A stretch of DNA of 41,013 nt from a virus. Made by a program: the position numbers and the translations under genes. The notes under the pieces were generated by a model. That model saw only the letters and a program-made list of their open reading frames with translations, made no database searches and was not told the DNA's origin. Location: positions 1 to 41,013 of the IMG/VR virus record IMGVR_UViG_3300008113_000121; one strand, written 5' to 3'. This document shows positions 33,377-40,494 of this stretch, one piece after another (position 1 is the first letter of the stretch; every line of letters starts with the position of its first letter).

Positions 33377-34147
33377 TTATCCACTAAACGCTGATGAAAC
33401 AGCGGCCTTTGCTTGTGATCTTATAGCGTTTGGGCTAAAGCTATATTTAACAGTTTTAATATCTCTGGGTAAATCTAAAGACTTTGACAATGATGAATTA
33501 AATAGATTTTGGAATCCTGATCTTTTAATTGATTCATTAACTAAATTACCTTTAAAGAAATATGTGTATGCCATCTGAAATGAATTCTTTACGCTAGGTC
33601 CTCCAGGCCTTCTAACGGTCACAGAGGCTCCTTTAGGCATATATACAGTATAACCATTAACTTCAAATACTAAGCGCTGAGAATGGCGTGGAGCAATTTT
33701 AAGGGGCATTCCAGCTTCCATCACAGATGCCTTATTTGTGAATACGTGCCTTCTCTTTGAGGATGACTTTGCAAAAGACTTTGATGGCAAAAAGTCATAT
33801 AAAACTTTAAATGATAATTGATCTGTGTTTAATTTATTTAACTTAAATAATCTTGCATTAGGCTGTCCTACTCTATTCCATTCGTAGACATGGTGCATGG
33901 ATCTAGGATTCATTCTTGCCTTGGCGTCGATATAGTTTCCAAAATCTTTTTCTATCTGAGTATAGATCATTGTATTAAATTTATTCTTAAATCCTTCGTT
34001 ATCCATAACATTTGCCATTACCTGTGAATTATAATAAACAAAAGCAGAAATTTGAGAGACTATGCTGTTTTTAAAAATTCCAGGCTCTGGCGCAACCATG
34101 AGAGGTTCTAATTTGCTTGAGGCTTGTACTAATAAATTAGAGTCCAA
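33377..34147 (-). CDS. Head-tail joining / minor tail protein (HK97 gp10-like position)
   Basis: A 256-residue basic protein. It begins with a TTG at 34147 overlapping the previous gene by 11 nt, with AGGG/GGAG nearby; an ATG at 34099 is the alternative. It contains an N-terminal helical part, then a basic region (SKSFAKSSSKRRHVF), a beta-turn segment (RLVFEVNGYTVYMPKGASVT) and further helices. It sits between the head-closure and tail-terminator genes, where HK97 gp10-like neck/tail-completion proteins are usual. The MPKG..V..PGGPSVK segment may be a flexible loop. Call mainly by position. Confidence 0.55.
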   Translation of the reverse strand: MDSNLLVQASSKLEPLMVAPEPGIFKNSIVSQISAFVYYNSQVMANVMDNEGFKNKFNTMIYTQIEKDFGNYIDAKARMNPRSMHHVYEWNRVGQPNARLFKLNKLNTDQLSFKVLYDFLPSKSFAKSSSKRRHVFTNKASVMEAGMPLKIAPRHSQRLVFEVNGYTVYMPKGASVTVRRPGGPSVKNSFQMAYTYFFKGNLVNESIKRSGFQNLFNSSLSKSLDLPRDIKTVKYSFSPNAIRSQAKAAVSSAFSG

Positions 34148-34565
34148 TTCCCTGATTCTCCGATCTCTTTAATGAAGAGTTATATCCCAATGTACGTCCA
34201 AATGGATCTGTAAGCGGGGTTGTTCCAACTACCTCAAATACGGTTGGAGTTTCTTCTGGAAAATTTAGTTCTGTCCAGATTTGAACTCCGTCAGCATTTC
34301 TTATATTTGTAACTTTTTCTCTTGCAGTAATTTTCTCAACAGTTCTTACTTGAATCATTTGATCGTTAATATATCTATTGTCAAATATCTGCTTATCGCT
34401 ACTTCTAGTAGTTGCCGAATTGCTGATTACTCCTTTGGCATGGCAGTCAATAGTTTTATAGTACATCCACTGTCTTTTGATTGCTCCAGTATAGCTGTCC
34501 TGCTCTTCTTTTTGTCTGTATACATCCATTTTCATGGAAAGAATTGAATCAATTAAATCATTCAT
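34137..34565 (-). CDS. Head closure protein (head-tail adaptor)
   Basis: A 142-residue mainly beta protein with the order seen in SPP1 gp16/HK97 gp7-type stoppers: an early strand (MKMDVYRQKEEQDSYTGAIK), a YYKTIDCHAKGV strand, a central loop region, then FEVVGTTPLTDPFG. Such proteins bind below the connector ring and hold DNA in the head until injection. TAATG overlap with the gene before. Confident by order and size rather than by a hallmark motif. Confidence 0.6.
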   Translation of the reverse strand: MNDLIDSILSMKMDVYRQKEEQDSYTGAIKRQWMYYKTIDCHAKGVISNSATTRSSDKQIFDNRYINDQMIQVRTVEKITAREKVTNIRNADGVQIWTELNFPEETPTVFEVVGTTPLTDPFGRTLGYNSSLKRSENQGIGL

Positions 34566-35551
34566 TATACGACAACCATATTAGTGATGACATATGGTGC
34601 CAGTAGCTGATCAGCGTATAGGTTTCCTGTTCCGCTAGTTGCTCCATCAGAGTATTCAAATTGCCAGTCAAATGTTTGAATATTCTTTATGTACTTATTC
34701 TTCCAGATCTTATCCTTTGCAAAATAATCTCTCATTAATTCAATACAAGCTAACTCAACATTGTCTGGAACACGGTCCCAACCAAATCTTCCATAGACTT
34801 TATAGGTTGCATTATTTTTAAAGACGCCATAAGAATAATCTGTTACAGAAGGAGGAACCATTCCGTTTGCTGTATAAACAGTATTATCTAGCATGCTAGC
34901 CTTATTTATTCTAATAGCAAATCCGCTTTCGGATATCTGTGTATCGTAGTTCCAGTTATTAATATTATTTAAATTGTCTATTAACAAATAGTCATTTACA
35001 TATAATTGATGTAATGTGTTTATCTTGTATGGCAAAGGCAGAACATCAGATCCAGATCCATAAACAGTAAATGTATCGTCTGCTGGATAGAACTCTTGAC
35101 CAGTATAATCTTCAATTATTTTTCTAGCATATTTTTCAGCAGCCTTTAATTCTTTATAAGAAACATAGTTTGGATCTGTGTTATCTATACTTAAACCCAA
35201 TTCTTCTGAAGACTGTGTTAGGTCTGTATACGGAGTAACAACAAATACATTATGAGCCTTTGTTACAGTTACTCCGCCAACTACATATTGCCACTCTAAT
35301 TTTAAAGTTCTATTTCTACTTGTTAAAGAATATGGAATATTAATGTAATATAGACCAACATTAGTTTCATCTTTTATCGATGTAAGGGTTGCTAAAATTG
35401 TAGAAGGACTAATGGCTGGTACAACAAGTGGATCACCTGTTGTGTCATAGATTCTTACAGTTGGTAAAGTTGAGTCTACATCAGAAGCTGAACCCTGCCA
35501 AAATATTTGATGGGTTACTGGTGAACTTGAATTTAGATATACCTCTGCCAT
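34565..35551 (-). CDS. Head-tail connector/adaptor with extra N-terminal beta domain
   Basis: A 328-residue protein with two parts. Residues ~1-105 are an Ig-like beta-sandwich (VTHQIFWQGSASDVDSTLPT, GLYYINIPYSLTSRNRTLKL). The remainder has the helical pattern of gp6/gp15-type connector proteins, including SYKELKAAEKYARKIIEDYT and a later IELMRDYFAKDKIWKN helix, with an inserted beta region (DVLPLPYKINTLHQLYVNDY). Connectors form a 12-mer under the portal. The fused beta domain could decorate the neck. There is no good ribosome site. Confidence 0.65.
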   Translation of the reverse strand: MAEVYLNSSSPVTHQIFWQGSASDVDSTLPTVRIYDTTGDPLVVPAISPSTILATLTSIKDETNVGLYYINIPYSLTSRNRTLKLEWQYVVGGVTVTKAHNVFVVTPYTDLTQSSEELGLSIDNTDPNYVSYKELKAAEKYARKIIEDYTGQEFYPADDTFTVYGSGSDVLPLPYKINTLHQLYVNDYLLIDNLNNINNWNYDTQISESGFAIRINKASMLDNTVYTANGMVPPSVTDYSYGVFKNNATYKVYGRFGWDRVPDNVELACIELMRDYFAKDKIWKNKYIKNIQTFDWQFEYSDGATSGTGNLYADQLLAPYVITNMVVV

Positions 35552-35561
35552 TTAATAGGCT

Positions 35562-35960
35562 TTAGTTGTAAAACTCCTGAACTTCTTTAGGAGTTGCCAA
35601 TCTAAAACCTTCCTCCTTATCAAAAATTGCCTGAGCATTTTCATGGCTCATGGCTACAAACGGATGTTCTTTTGTAAATGTTGATCCCATAATATCATAC
35701 CTAAAGTTATCTCTAGTCATTCTTACAAGAACATTGTCCTTTGACAACTGCTTTTTTGGATCAAAGCGTGGCAAGATCTCTACCACATTGTCGTCTTCTT
35801 CTTCATTTTTTTCCAAGGTCTTACTATAAATAGACCATGTAACGCCCTCTTCTGCTAGGGCTGCAATTACGTCTGCCTTATTTTTTAAACCATCTGTATC
35901 TACGGCGAAATCTTCCGCTATTTTCTTTAATTCAGATACCTTGAGTGTATCAAATGACAT
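35562..35960 (-). CDS. SAP/Rho-N-like small head-region protein
   Basis: A 132-residue protein. The N-terminal ~40 residues (LKVSELKKIAEDFAVDT then KNKADVIAALAEEGV) have the helix-extended-helix pattern of SAP/LEM/Rho-N domains, which bind nucleic acid. An acidic linker (KNEEEDDNVVE) joins a C-terminal ~60-residue part (VLVRMTRDNFRYDIMGSTFT...FAMSHENAQAI). Phages often encode such a protein right after the capsid gene, with roles as head-completion, connector-associated or DNA-contact factors. It has the ribosome site AAGGAGATAAA and is the first gene below the capsid terminator, under a new promoter. Confidence 0.65.
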   Translation of the reverse strand: MSFDTLKVSELKKIAEDFAVDTDGLKNKADVIAALAEEGVTWSIYSKTLEKNEEEDDNVVEILPRFDPKKQLSKDNVLVRMTRDNFRYDIMGSTFTKEHPFVAMSHENAQAIFDKEEGFRLATPKEVQEFYN

Positions 35961-35985
35961 TTTATCTCCTTAACTAGGTAATGTA

Positions 35986-36014
35986 ATTATAGCATTAAGA
36001 TATTTAAATGAAAA
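35986..36014 (-). promoter_or_regulatory. Promoter after the capsid terminator
   Basis: -10 TATAAT (35986-35991) with extended TGC, and TTTTCA (36009-36014) as a -35 at 17 nt. The -35 shares bases with the T-run of the capsid terminator. It would transcribe the SAP-like protein and the connector genes. About 19 nt separate the predicted start from the ATG, enough for the AAGGAG site. Confidence 0.6.
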
Positions 36015-36036
36015 GCCCCTAAAATTAATTAGGGGC
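36011..36036 (-). terminator. Intrinsic terminator after the major capsid gene
   Basis: 8-bp stem GCCCCTAA/TTAGGGGC (36015-36022 with 36029-36036) with a 6-nt loop. On the minus strand the stem is followed by TTTTCATTT; flanking AAAG/TTTT can extend the pairing. It lies about 30 nt below the capsid stop codon and should end a strong capsid message. A weaker T-run on the other side makes it possibly bidirectional. Confidence 0.82.
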
Positions 36037-36066
36037 CTTTCTTGCAAGTCTTCTTAATAAATTAAA

Positions 36067-37119
36067 TTATGAAGCGACCTTAACGTTCTTAACAACTACC
36101 CAAGCGTCTGCCTGCTCAATTTGAACGCCAACACGAGTATACATTGTGTACTCAATTGCGTCCTTCTTTGGCCAGAAGAAGCGGTATACGGTTACATCAC
36201 GCTTGATACCAATAACAACGTTATTTGGGAATGTCAAGTGGATATCTCCGTGATTACCAGTCTCTCCTGAGTAATCGCCGTCCTGTGCTTCAGGAAGTAG
36301 TGGAACTTCAACAATTGGAATACCAAATGCGAATGGCGCTACATAACCTGCTGGACCACCTAGTGGCTGTACACCTTGTCCACGGATTACGCTTGAAGCG
36401 ATGTCCTGTGGAATTGTGTTGTTTGTTCCAATGCTGTTAGCATATAGGAAATCTTGGATCAGGTTTGAACCTGCCAAGAAGCGAAGATCTGAACGACGCT
36501 GCTTGTACTTACGTGGAAGAGCCTTAAGAGCGCTGTTAAATACAGCACGACTTACTGCAGCTCCACCAGCATCAACAACGTGACCGTGTGTCTTAGCCTT
36601 CTTAACTACACCATCAAATGCCTTGTATAGGTTATCTGATGTAAGTGATGTGTTACCGTTTAGAAGAACATCTTCAATATCGTTACCTGCCTGTGTTGCC
36701 ATCATGCGGGCGATATGGTCTTCAAGATCAGCACCTTCAATATTGTCTTCTAGAGACTCAGTTGAAAGCTCCCAATCTAGACGAAGCTTCTTTGTTGTTA
36801 GCGAGATCTTTGAGAAAGATACCGCTGAGTTTGAACCTGTGTTGTCTGCTTCAGTTGCGAGAACCATAAGCTTCTCACCTACTGACATACGATCAATTTC
36901 GGTTGTATCAGATCTCATTCTGACTGTACGGGCGACCTTACCAATTACGGTTGCGTCGAACATATAATCTAGAAAGCGGGCTGATTGCTCTGCATTGAGA
37001 AGTCCACCTTCTCCTTCAGAACCAACGTGAATACCAGTTGTAGCTACTGCTGAACCAGTCATGTTAGCTGTAACGTGTGTGTTAGCCGCTACTGCTTTTT
37101 CTAATGTTTCATTGCTCAT
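36067..37119 (-). CDS. Major capsid protein, HK97 fold
   Basis: A 350-residue protein forming the icosahedral shell. The order of features matches HK97-type capsids of the non-crosslinked class: N-terminal arm (to ~40), a LNAEQSARFLDYMFD helix, the long spine region (ADLEDHIARMMATQAGNDIE), P-domain strands and the A-domain loop PIVEVPLLPE, and a closing TVYRFFWPKKDAIEYTMYTRVGVQIEQADAW. It follows the protease/scaffold gene by 19 nt with an AGGTGA-like site and has its own terminator. Base composition is visibly more GC-rich than the fibre genes. No large delta-domain is needed because the protease gene carries a scaffold-like tail. Confidence 0.93.
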   Translation of the reverse strand: MSNETLEKAVAANTHVTANMTGSAVATTGIHVGSEGEGGLLNAEQSARFLDYMFDATVIGKVARTVRMRSDTTEIDRMSVGEKLMVLATEADNTGSNSAVSFSKISLTTKKLRLDWELSTESLEDNIEGADLEDHIARMMATQAGNDIEDVLLNGNTSLTSDNLYKAFDGVVKKAKTHGHVVDAGGAAVSRAVFNSALKALPRKYKQRRSDLRFLAGSNLIQDFLYANSIGTNNTIPQDIASSVIRGQGVQPLGGPAGYVAPFAFGIPIVEVPLLPEAQDGDYSGETGNHGDIHLTFPNNVVIGIKRDVTVYRFFWPKKDAIEYTMYTRVGVQIEQADAWVVVKNVKVAS

Positions 37120-37138
37120 TATATTTTCACCTACCTTT

Positions 37139-38455
37139 TTATTTTAAAAGTTCATTTACGGAACCGAGGAAAGAACCGTTCCATTTTGATTTCTTGATTG
37201 TTACTTCCTGAGACCCGCCAAGGTCTGAGGACTTCTTAATTGCAGTCTCTGATTCTACTGCATCGACACGCTTTTCTACGCCATCAATCGTGTTCTTGAT
37301 ATTTTCTACAGCCTTTGAAAGTGCTGCATGCTGTTCTGCCAATTCTGAAATTTTAACATCTACGCTCTTGCTAAATGTCTCAACAGTATCCTTGATACCT
37401 GAAACTTGTAAAGCATTTGCCTCAGAAGCCTTATTCAGAGTCTCAGAGAAAAAGCCCTTTAGATCGCCAAGCATCTTTGCAAAATCAGGTTCATCAACCT
37501 CAACTTCGGATACGTCGGCTGCTTTTTCCAGAGTTTCGGCAGAAGCGTCTGCTACTGCATCTGCTGCAGGAGCTTCTTCAACAGCTGGTGTCTCTTCGAC
37601 AACAGGTGCTGACTCTTCGACAACAGGAGTCTCTTCGACAACTGTGTTTTCTGTATTTTCTGACACTTCATTACCTCCTTCTGCGTTTGCCTGTTTTGCA
37701 ATTGTTTGTGTATCAGGCAACGTCAATCTTGATTGCTTGTGTGAATCAAGAATTTTATTTATTTCTTTTGACTTATTAATATCATTAGATTCTACCCAGC
37801 CGATTAGTGTTGCTGGCTTTCCAGAAACTGGAGATGTGAATTCTTTTTCTGTTGACATAAATACAGTGTCGCTGTCTTCGCAATAAAAAATATTTTCCAT
37901 TTTTGTTTCTGCTGCAATTCCCTTGAACATAAGTTGTCCATTCATCTTTTGAATAGATAAGATGTTGCATAGTTCATTTGCTGGCGAGTCTACTACTGAA
38001 AGTTCCATCAAAGAATACTCCTTGATAAATCTTACTGGCTTACCCGTAGACTTGTTAACTTCATTTTCTGAATCTATAATCTTTCCGCCAATTGAAAATC
38101 CTTGAAGAGTTCCATCTAGAATCTTTTCCCATGTGTCTTGTGCGCCCTTTGAGATGTATGCATCTACATAAACGCCATTGTAAAATTCGTTAGTCTTTGC
38201 ATCATAAAAAGTTTCTGGCTTGAACGAAACCATCTTGCCAACAGAGATTGATCCATGCATCTCACGAATGTTTCCACGGAAACTTTCAAAAGCTTTGATG
38301 CTAGCTTCTGAAGTAACGACATCACCTGTCTGATCTAGATTGTCTAGTGTTGCAAATCCAGAGACTGTGCGCTTTTCACGGTTGACCTTTGTAAATGGGA
38401 CAGATAAATTAATATTATCGCCATCTGATGACCATAGTGATTTTTCAATATTCAT
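37139..38455 (-). CDS. Prohead protease fused to scaffold-like C-terminal region
   Basis: A 438-residue protein. Residues 1-170 are an S78-type prohead serine protease: catalytic His in REMHGS (H67), catalytic Ser in LQGFSIGG (S121) and the LMELSVVDSPANE segment (149-161). After a beta-rich linker come an acidic low-complexity stretch of VVEE/P units (~260-310) and a long coiled coil (~320-420) with a basic end (IKKSKWNGSFLGSVNELLK). Such C-terminal parts act as scaffold for shell assembly and are removed at maturation. Protease and scaffold joined in one chain occur in several phages. A TATAAT box lies 7 nt above the ATG with no ribosome site, so the mRNA may be leaderless. It is followed by the capsid gene. 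Confidence 0.9.
   Translation of the reverse strand: MNIEKSLWSSDGDNINLSVPFTKVNREKRTVSGFATLDNLDQTGDVVTSEASIKAFESFRGNIREMHGSISVGKMVSFKPETFYDAKTNEFYNGVYVDAYISKGAQDTWEKILDGTLQGFSIGGKIIDSENEVNKSTGKPVRFIKEYSLMELSVVDSPANELCNILSIQKMNGQLMFKGIAAETKMENIFYCEDSDTVFMSTEKEFTSPVSGKPATLIGWVESNDINKSKEINKILDSHKQSRLTLPDTQTIAKQANAEGGNEVSENTENTVVEETPVVEESAPVVEETPAVEEAPAADAVADASAETLEKAADVSEVEVDEPDFAKMLGDLKGFFSETLNKASEANALQVSGIKDTVETFSKSVDVKISELAEQHAALSKAVENIKNTIDGVEKRVDAVESETAIKKSSDLGGSQEVTIKKSKWNGSFLGSVNELLK
37592..37642 (-). repeat. Short tandem repeats encoding VVEE units
   Basis: Three near-identical copies of a ctcttcgacaac-type unit at 37592, 37613 and 37631 (plus-strand spelling), spaced 21 and 18 nt, in frame with the scaffold-like gene; a more diverged fourth copy lies near 37572. 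They code for the alternating Val-Val-Glu-Glu/Pro tract. Copy number may vary between relatives by slippage. Confidence 0.7.
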
Positions 38456-38462
38456 ATGCTTT

Positions 38463-38491
38463 ATTATATTTATTTATGTATAAAAAGGCAA
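38463..38491 (-). promoter_or_regulatory. Promoter for protease/capsid genes, leaderless spacing
   Basis: TTGCCT (38486-38491), exactly 17 nt, TATAAT (38463-38468), then 7 nt and the ATG at 38455. The normal start point would be at the ATG. The 54-nt gap contains no purine-rich ribosome site. It would drive the protease and the capsid gene up to the terminator at 36011-36036. Confidence 0.6.
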
Positions 38492-38509
38492 ATAAACAGT
38501 TGAGTAGTA

Positions 38510-40090
38510 TTAGTCAACCTGTCTGCCTTCTCCTTGAGGATTTCTAGATTCCCCAGAAACATCTGGAGAATTATTACTTCTTTCCTGTCCTCTAGCTCTA
38601 GTATTACCTGCTTGAGACCTGATTTCAGCTTGTGCCTCTGGCTTTAAAATAACGACTTCGTCTCCTCCATCTAGAGGAACCATGCCCTTTCTAATACGAA
38701 CTTCATTGGGAGTAATAACCTGCATACGCAAATAACGCTCATCAATTTTAGACTGAGTGTCTTCGTCTGTAAGACTTAATTCATTGAATTTAATAGACAA
38801 TGCGTCTGTCATTTCTTGAATTAATTTATTTAATTTCTTTTCTAATATATCTTGAATTGGCTTACAAACCTGCTCTTTAAATGTCTTATCTGCATCACGA
38901 GCATTAGCAAGAGATATTCCTTGAGGACTTCCGATTTTAGAAATTGGAACACGGTGAGCCATCAAAATTTCATCTCTATTTGATTGTCTGTAAACATTAA
39001 ATGAAGATTCTTGAGTTCCTGCCTCAATTGGCTCCATCTTAAATTCAACCTTAGAATCTGGCGAATCTGCAGGAAGTGGAATATAAAGAGATCTATGGTT
39101 CTTGCCTTTTAGTCCAACCTGGAAAAATTCTAATAGCTTTCGCTCTGATTCTGCAGATAGTTTTGCTCCCTTTACTGTAATAATATATCTTGGAACCGCC
39201 TTATTTTCAAAGTAGTCAAGGTTATATTTTCCAGCGAACTCATTTCCAGTCATGGCATTTTGAGCAGCAATAATATCTGGGATTCCATAGTAATTATTTT
39301 TAGGTGTATACTTTTTAAAATGAATAATTTCATTTGGTCTATCAAGTCCACCAGCAATTGGGTTAGGAGTTTCTTGATCTCCAAAGTTACGGAAGAACAC
39401 TGCCTTGCCATATAGCAACTGAATGAATCCATCACGAAGGCGACGAACTCTCATAGTCTTTGAAGGGATGTGACCAATATATCCAATCTTGCCAGAAGTG
39501 GTTCTACCAATTTCTAAAAATCCATTTCCAGTTGCTTCTACATCTGTATAGAACTTAATAAGAGTTTCTTTAAATGTTTCTTCTTCATTGCAATCTTCAA
39601 GCCATTGATGCAGATCTTGTCTCAACTTGTCAAGCTTTCTTCTAGCTCTTTGTAGCTGGGCTTCATTTGTTATCTCATCAATAGCATCTACTGTTTTTCT
39701 TGTTTCAATAAAGTCAAAACCTAAACCAACAATATTAGAAACCTTTGCGTTGATTGCAGAGTAATTGTATGGAGATATTTCATAAATTGTAGAAAGGTAT
39801 TCTAGATTATATGGAGGTTCCACAAGATCAAACATTGCATATCCAGTAACCGCCTGTTGCAATAGATTTTGCTGTGTAGCAGTTCCATCAATACCAGTAA
39901 ATCTTTTTTGTAGATCTCTATTCATCTTACGACGAAATGTAGAGCTTAGTCCAGATACTTTTGATAAAGCATCTCCTTCAATTTTAAATGGGTCATTGCT
40001 CACAACATCTTGAGGGGTGTTAAATCTGACCCAATCATCTATATTTGATAGCTGAATGCTTTCTGTGTTTGACTCTTCTTCGTGTATCAT
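38510..40090 (-). CDS. Portal protein
   Basis: A 526-residue portal, the 12-fold ring through which DNA enters and leaves the head. The ATG at 40090 is used, with AGGTGG upstream; an in-frame GTG at 40102 would add four residues and overlap the previous gene. The portal pattern is seen in PPYNLEYLSTIYEISPYNYS, the stem helices (QRARRKLDKLRQDLHQWLED), ATGNGFLEIGRT, the clip and wing strands GKIGYIGHIPSKTMRVRRLR, IIHFKKYTPKNNYYG and IIAAQNAMTGNEFAGKYNLDYF, which is highly typical. The C-terminus (RSQAGNTRARGQERSNNSPD) is polar and looks disordered. Position just before protease and capsid is the normal order. Confidence 0.93.
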   Translation of the reverse strand: MIHEEESNTESIQLSNIDDWVRFNTPQDVVSNDPFKIEGDALSKVSGLSSTFRRKMNRDLQKRFTGIDGTATQQNLLQQAVTGYAMFDLVEPPYNLEYLSTIYEISPYNYSAINAKVSNIVGLGFDFIETRKTVDAIDEITNEAQLQRARRKLDKLRQDLHQWLEDCNEEETFKETLIKFYTDVEATGNGFLEIGRTTSGKIGYIGHIPSKTMRVRRLRDGFIQLLYGKAVFFRNFGDQETPNPIAGGLDRPNEIIHFKKYTPKNNYYGIPDIIAAQNAMTGNEFAGKYNLDYFENKAVPRYIITVKGAKLSAESERKLLEFFQVGLKGKNHRSLYIPLPADSPDSKVEFKMEPIEAGTQESSFNVYRQSNRDEILMAHRVPISKIGSPQGISLANARDADKTFKEQVCKPIQDILEKKLNKLIQEMTDALSIKFNELSLTDEDTQSKIDERYLRMQVITPNEVRIRKGMVPLDGGDEVVILKPEAQAEIRSQAGNTRARGQERSNNSPDVSGESRNPQGEGRQVD

Positions 40091-40091
40091 A

Positions 40092-40433
40092 TTATTTCCC
40101 ACCTCTTAATTTTTTCATTTCATCTTTATGGTTTCCGATATCCAATGGATCTGGAATTAGGCCCCACTCAAGTCTTTTAGTCTGATGCTCAAATTCTTCA
40201 TCATCTATTTTTCTGCGTCCTGCTAAAAACTTAGGCTTTCCGTCATGGATTCCATATGATCTAACTTCTCTAGCCAGGGCGTCTATCTTAGACCTGTTTC
40301 CTTTTGTAGAAGTAACTGATAGGAAATTCCCATCGTCGTCGCCAATCCATCTTCCGTCTGGCATCTCCCAGACATATATTCCAAGTCTGGTAACATCTTC
40401 TACAACTTGCGAGTTTACTTTATTGATGTTCAT
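40092..40433 (-). CDS. Small hypothetical protein upstream of portal
   Basis: A 113-residue protein of unknown function. It has a beta-turn-beta N-terminal part (IYVWEMPDGRWIGDDDGNFL) that looks like a small globular domain and a basic, helical C-terminus (EFEHQTKRLEWGLIPDPLDI onward, ending KDEMKKLRGGK). It ends 1 nt before the portal ATG, so translation is probably coupled. No ribosome site precedes its ATG; a TGGTAAAAT box ends 8 nt upstream. A head-assembly or packaging helper is possible from position. Confidence 0.6.
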   Translation of the reverse strand: MNINKVNSQVVEDVTRLGIYVWEMPDGRWIGDDDGNFLSVTSTKGNRSKIDALAREVRSYGIHDGKPKFLAGRRKIDDEEFEHQTKRLEWGLIPDPLDIGNHKDEMKKLRGGK

Positions 40434-40441
40434 AGGTTATA

Positions 40442-40470
40442 ATTTTACCATTCTTTATGGCTAAAGTCCA
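40442..40470 (-). promoter_or_regulatory. Possible promoter before the portal operon, leaderless spacing
   Basis: TGGACT (40465-40470), 17-nt spacer, TAAAAT (40442-40447) with an extended TGG, then 8 nt to the ATG at 40433. Matches are moderate, but the spacing is right and no ribosome site exists in the 61-nt gap. It would transcribe the small protein and the portal. Confidence 0.45.
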
Positions 40471-40494
40471 TATTCTGTCATTTAGTTGTACAGA

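Noticed and set aside
37290-37886. A 198-codon open frame on the plus strand rich in Ser, Thr and Ala
   Set aside because: It is a mirror of the acidic repeat and coiled coil of the protease/scaffold gene, with no start signals.
38490-38519. TTGACT near 38514 as a -35 for a different promoter
   Set aside because: The hexamer at the right spacing (TATTTG-like) is poor, while TTGCCT with TATAAT closer to the gene fits much better.
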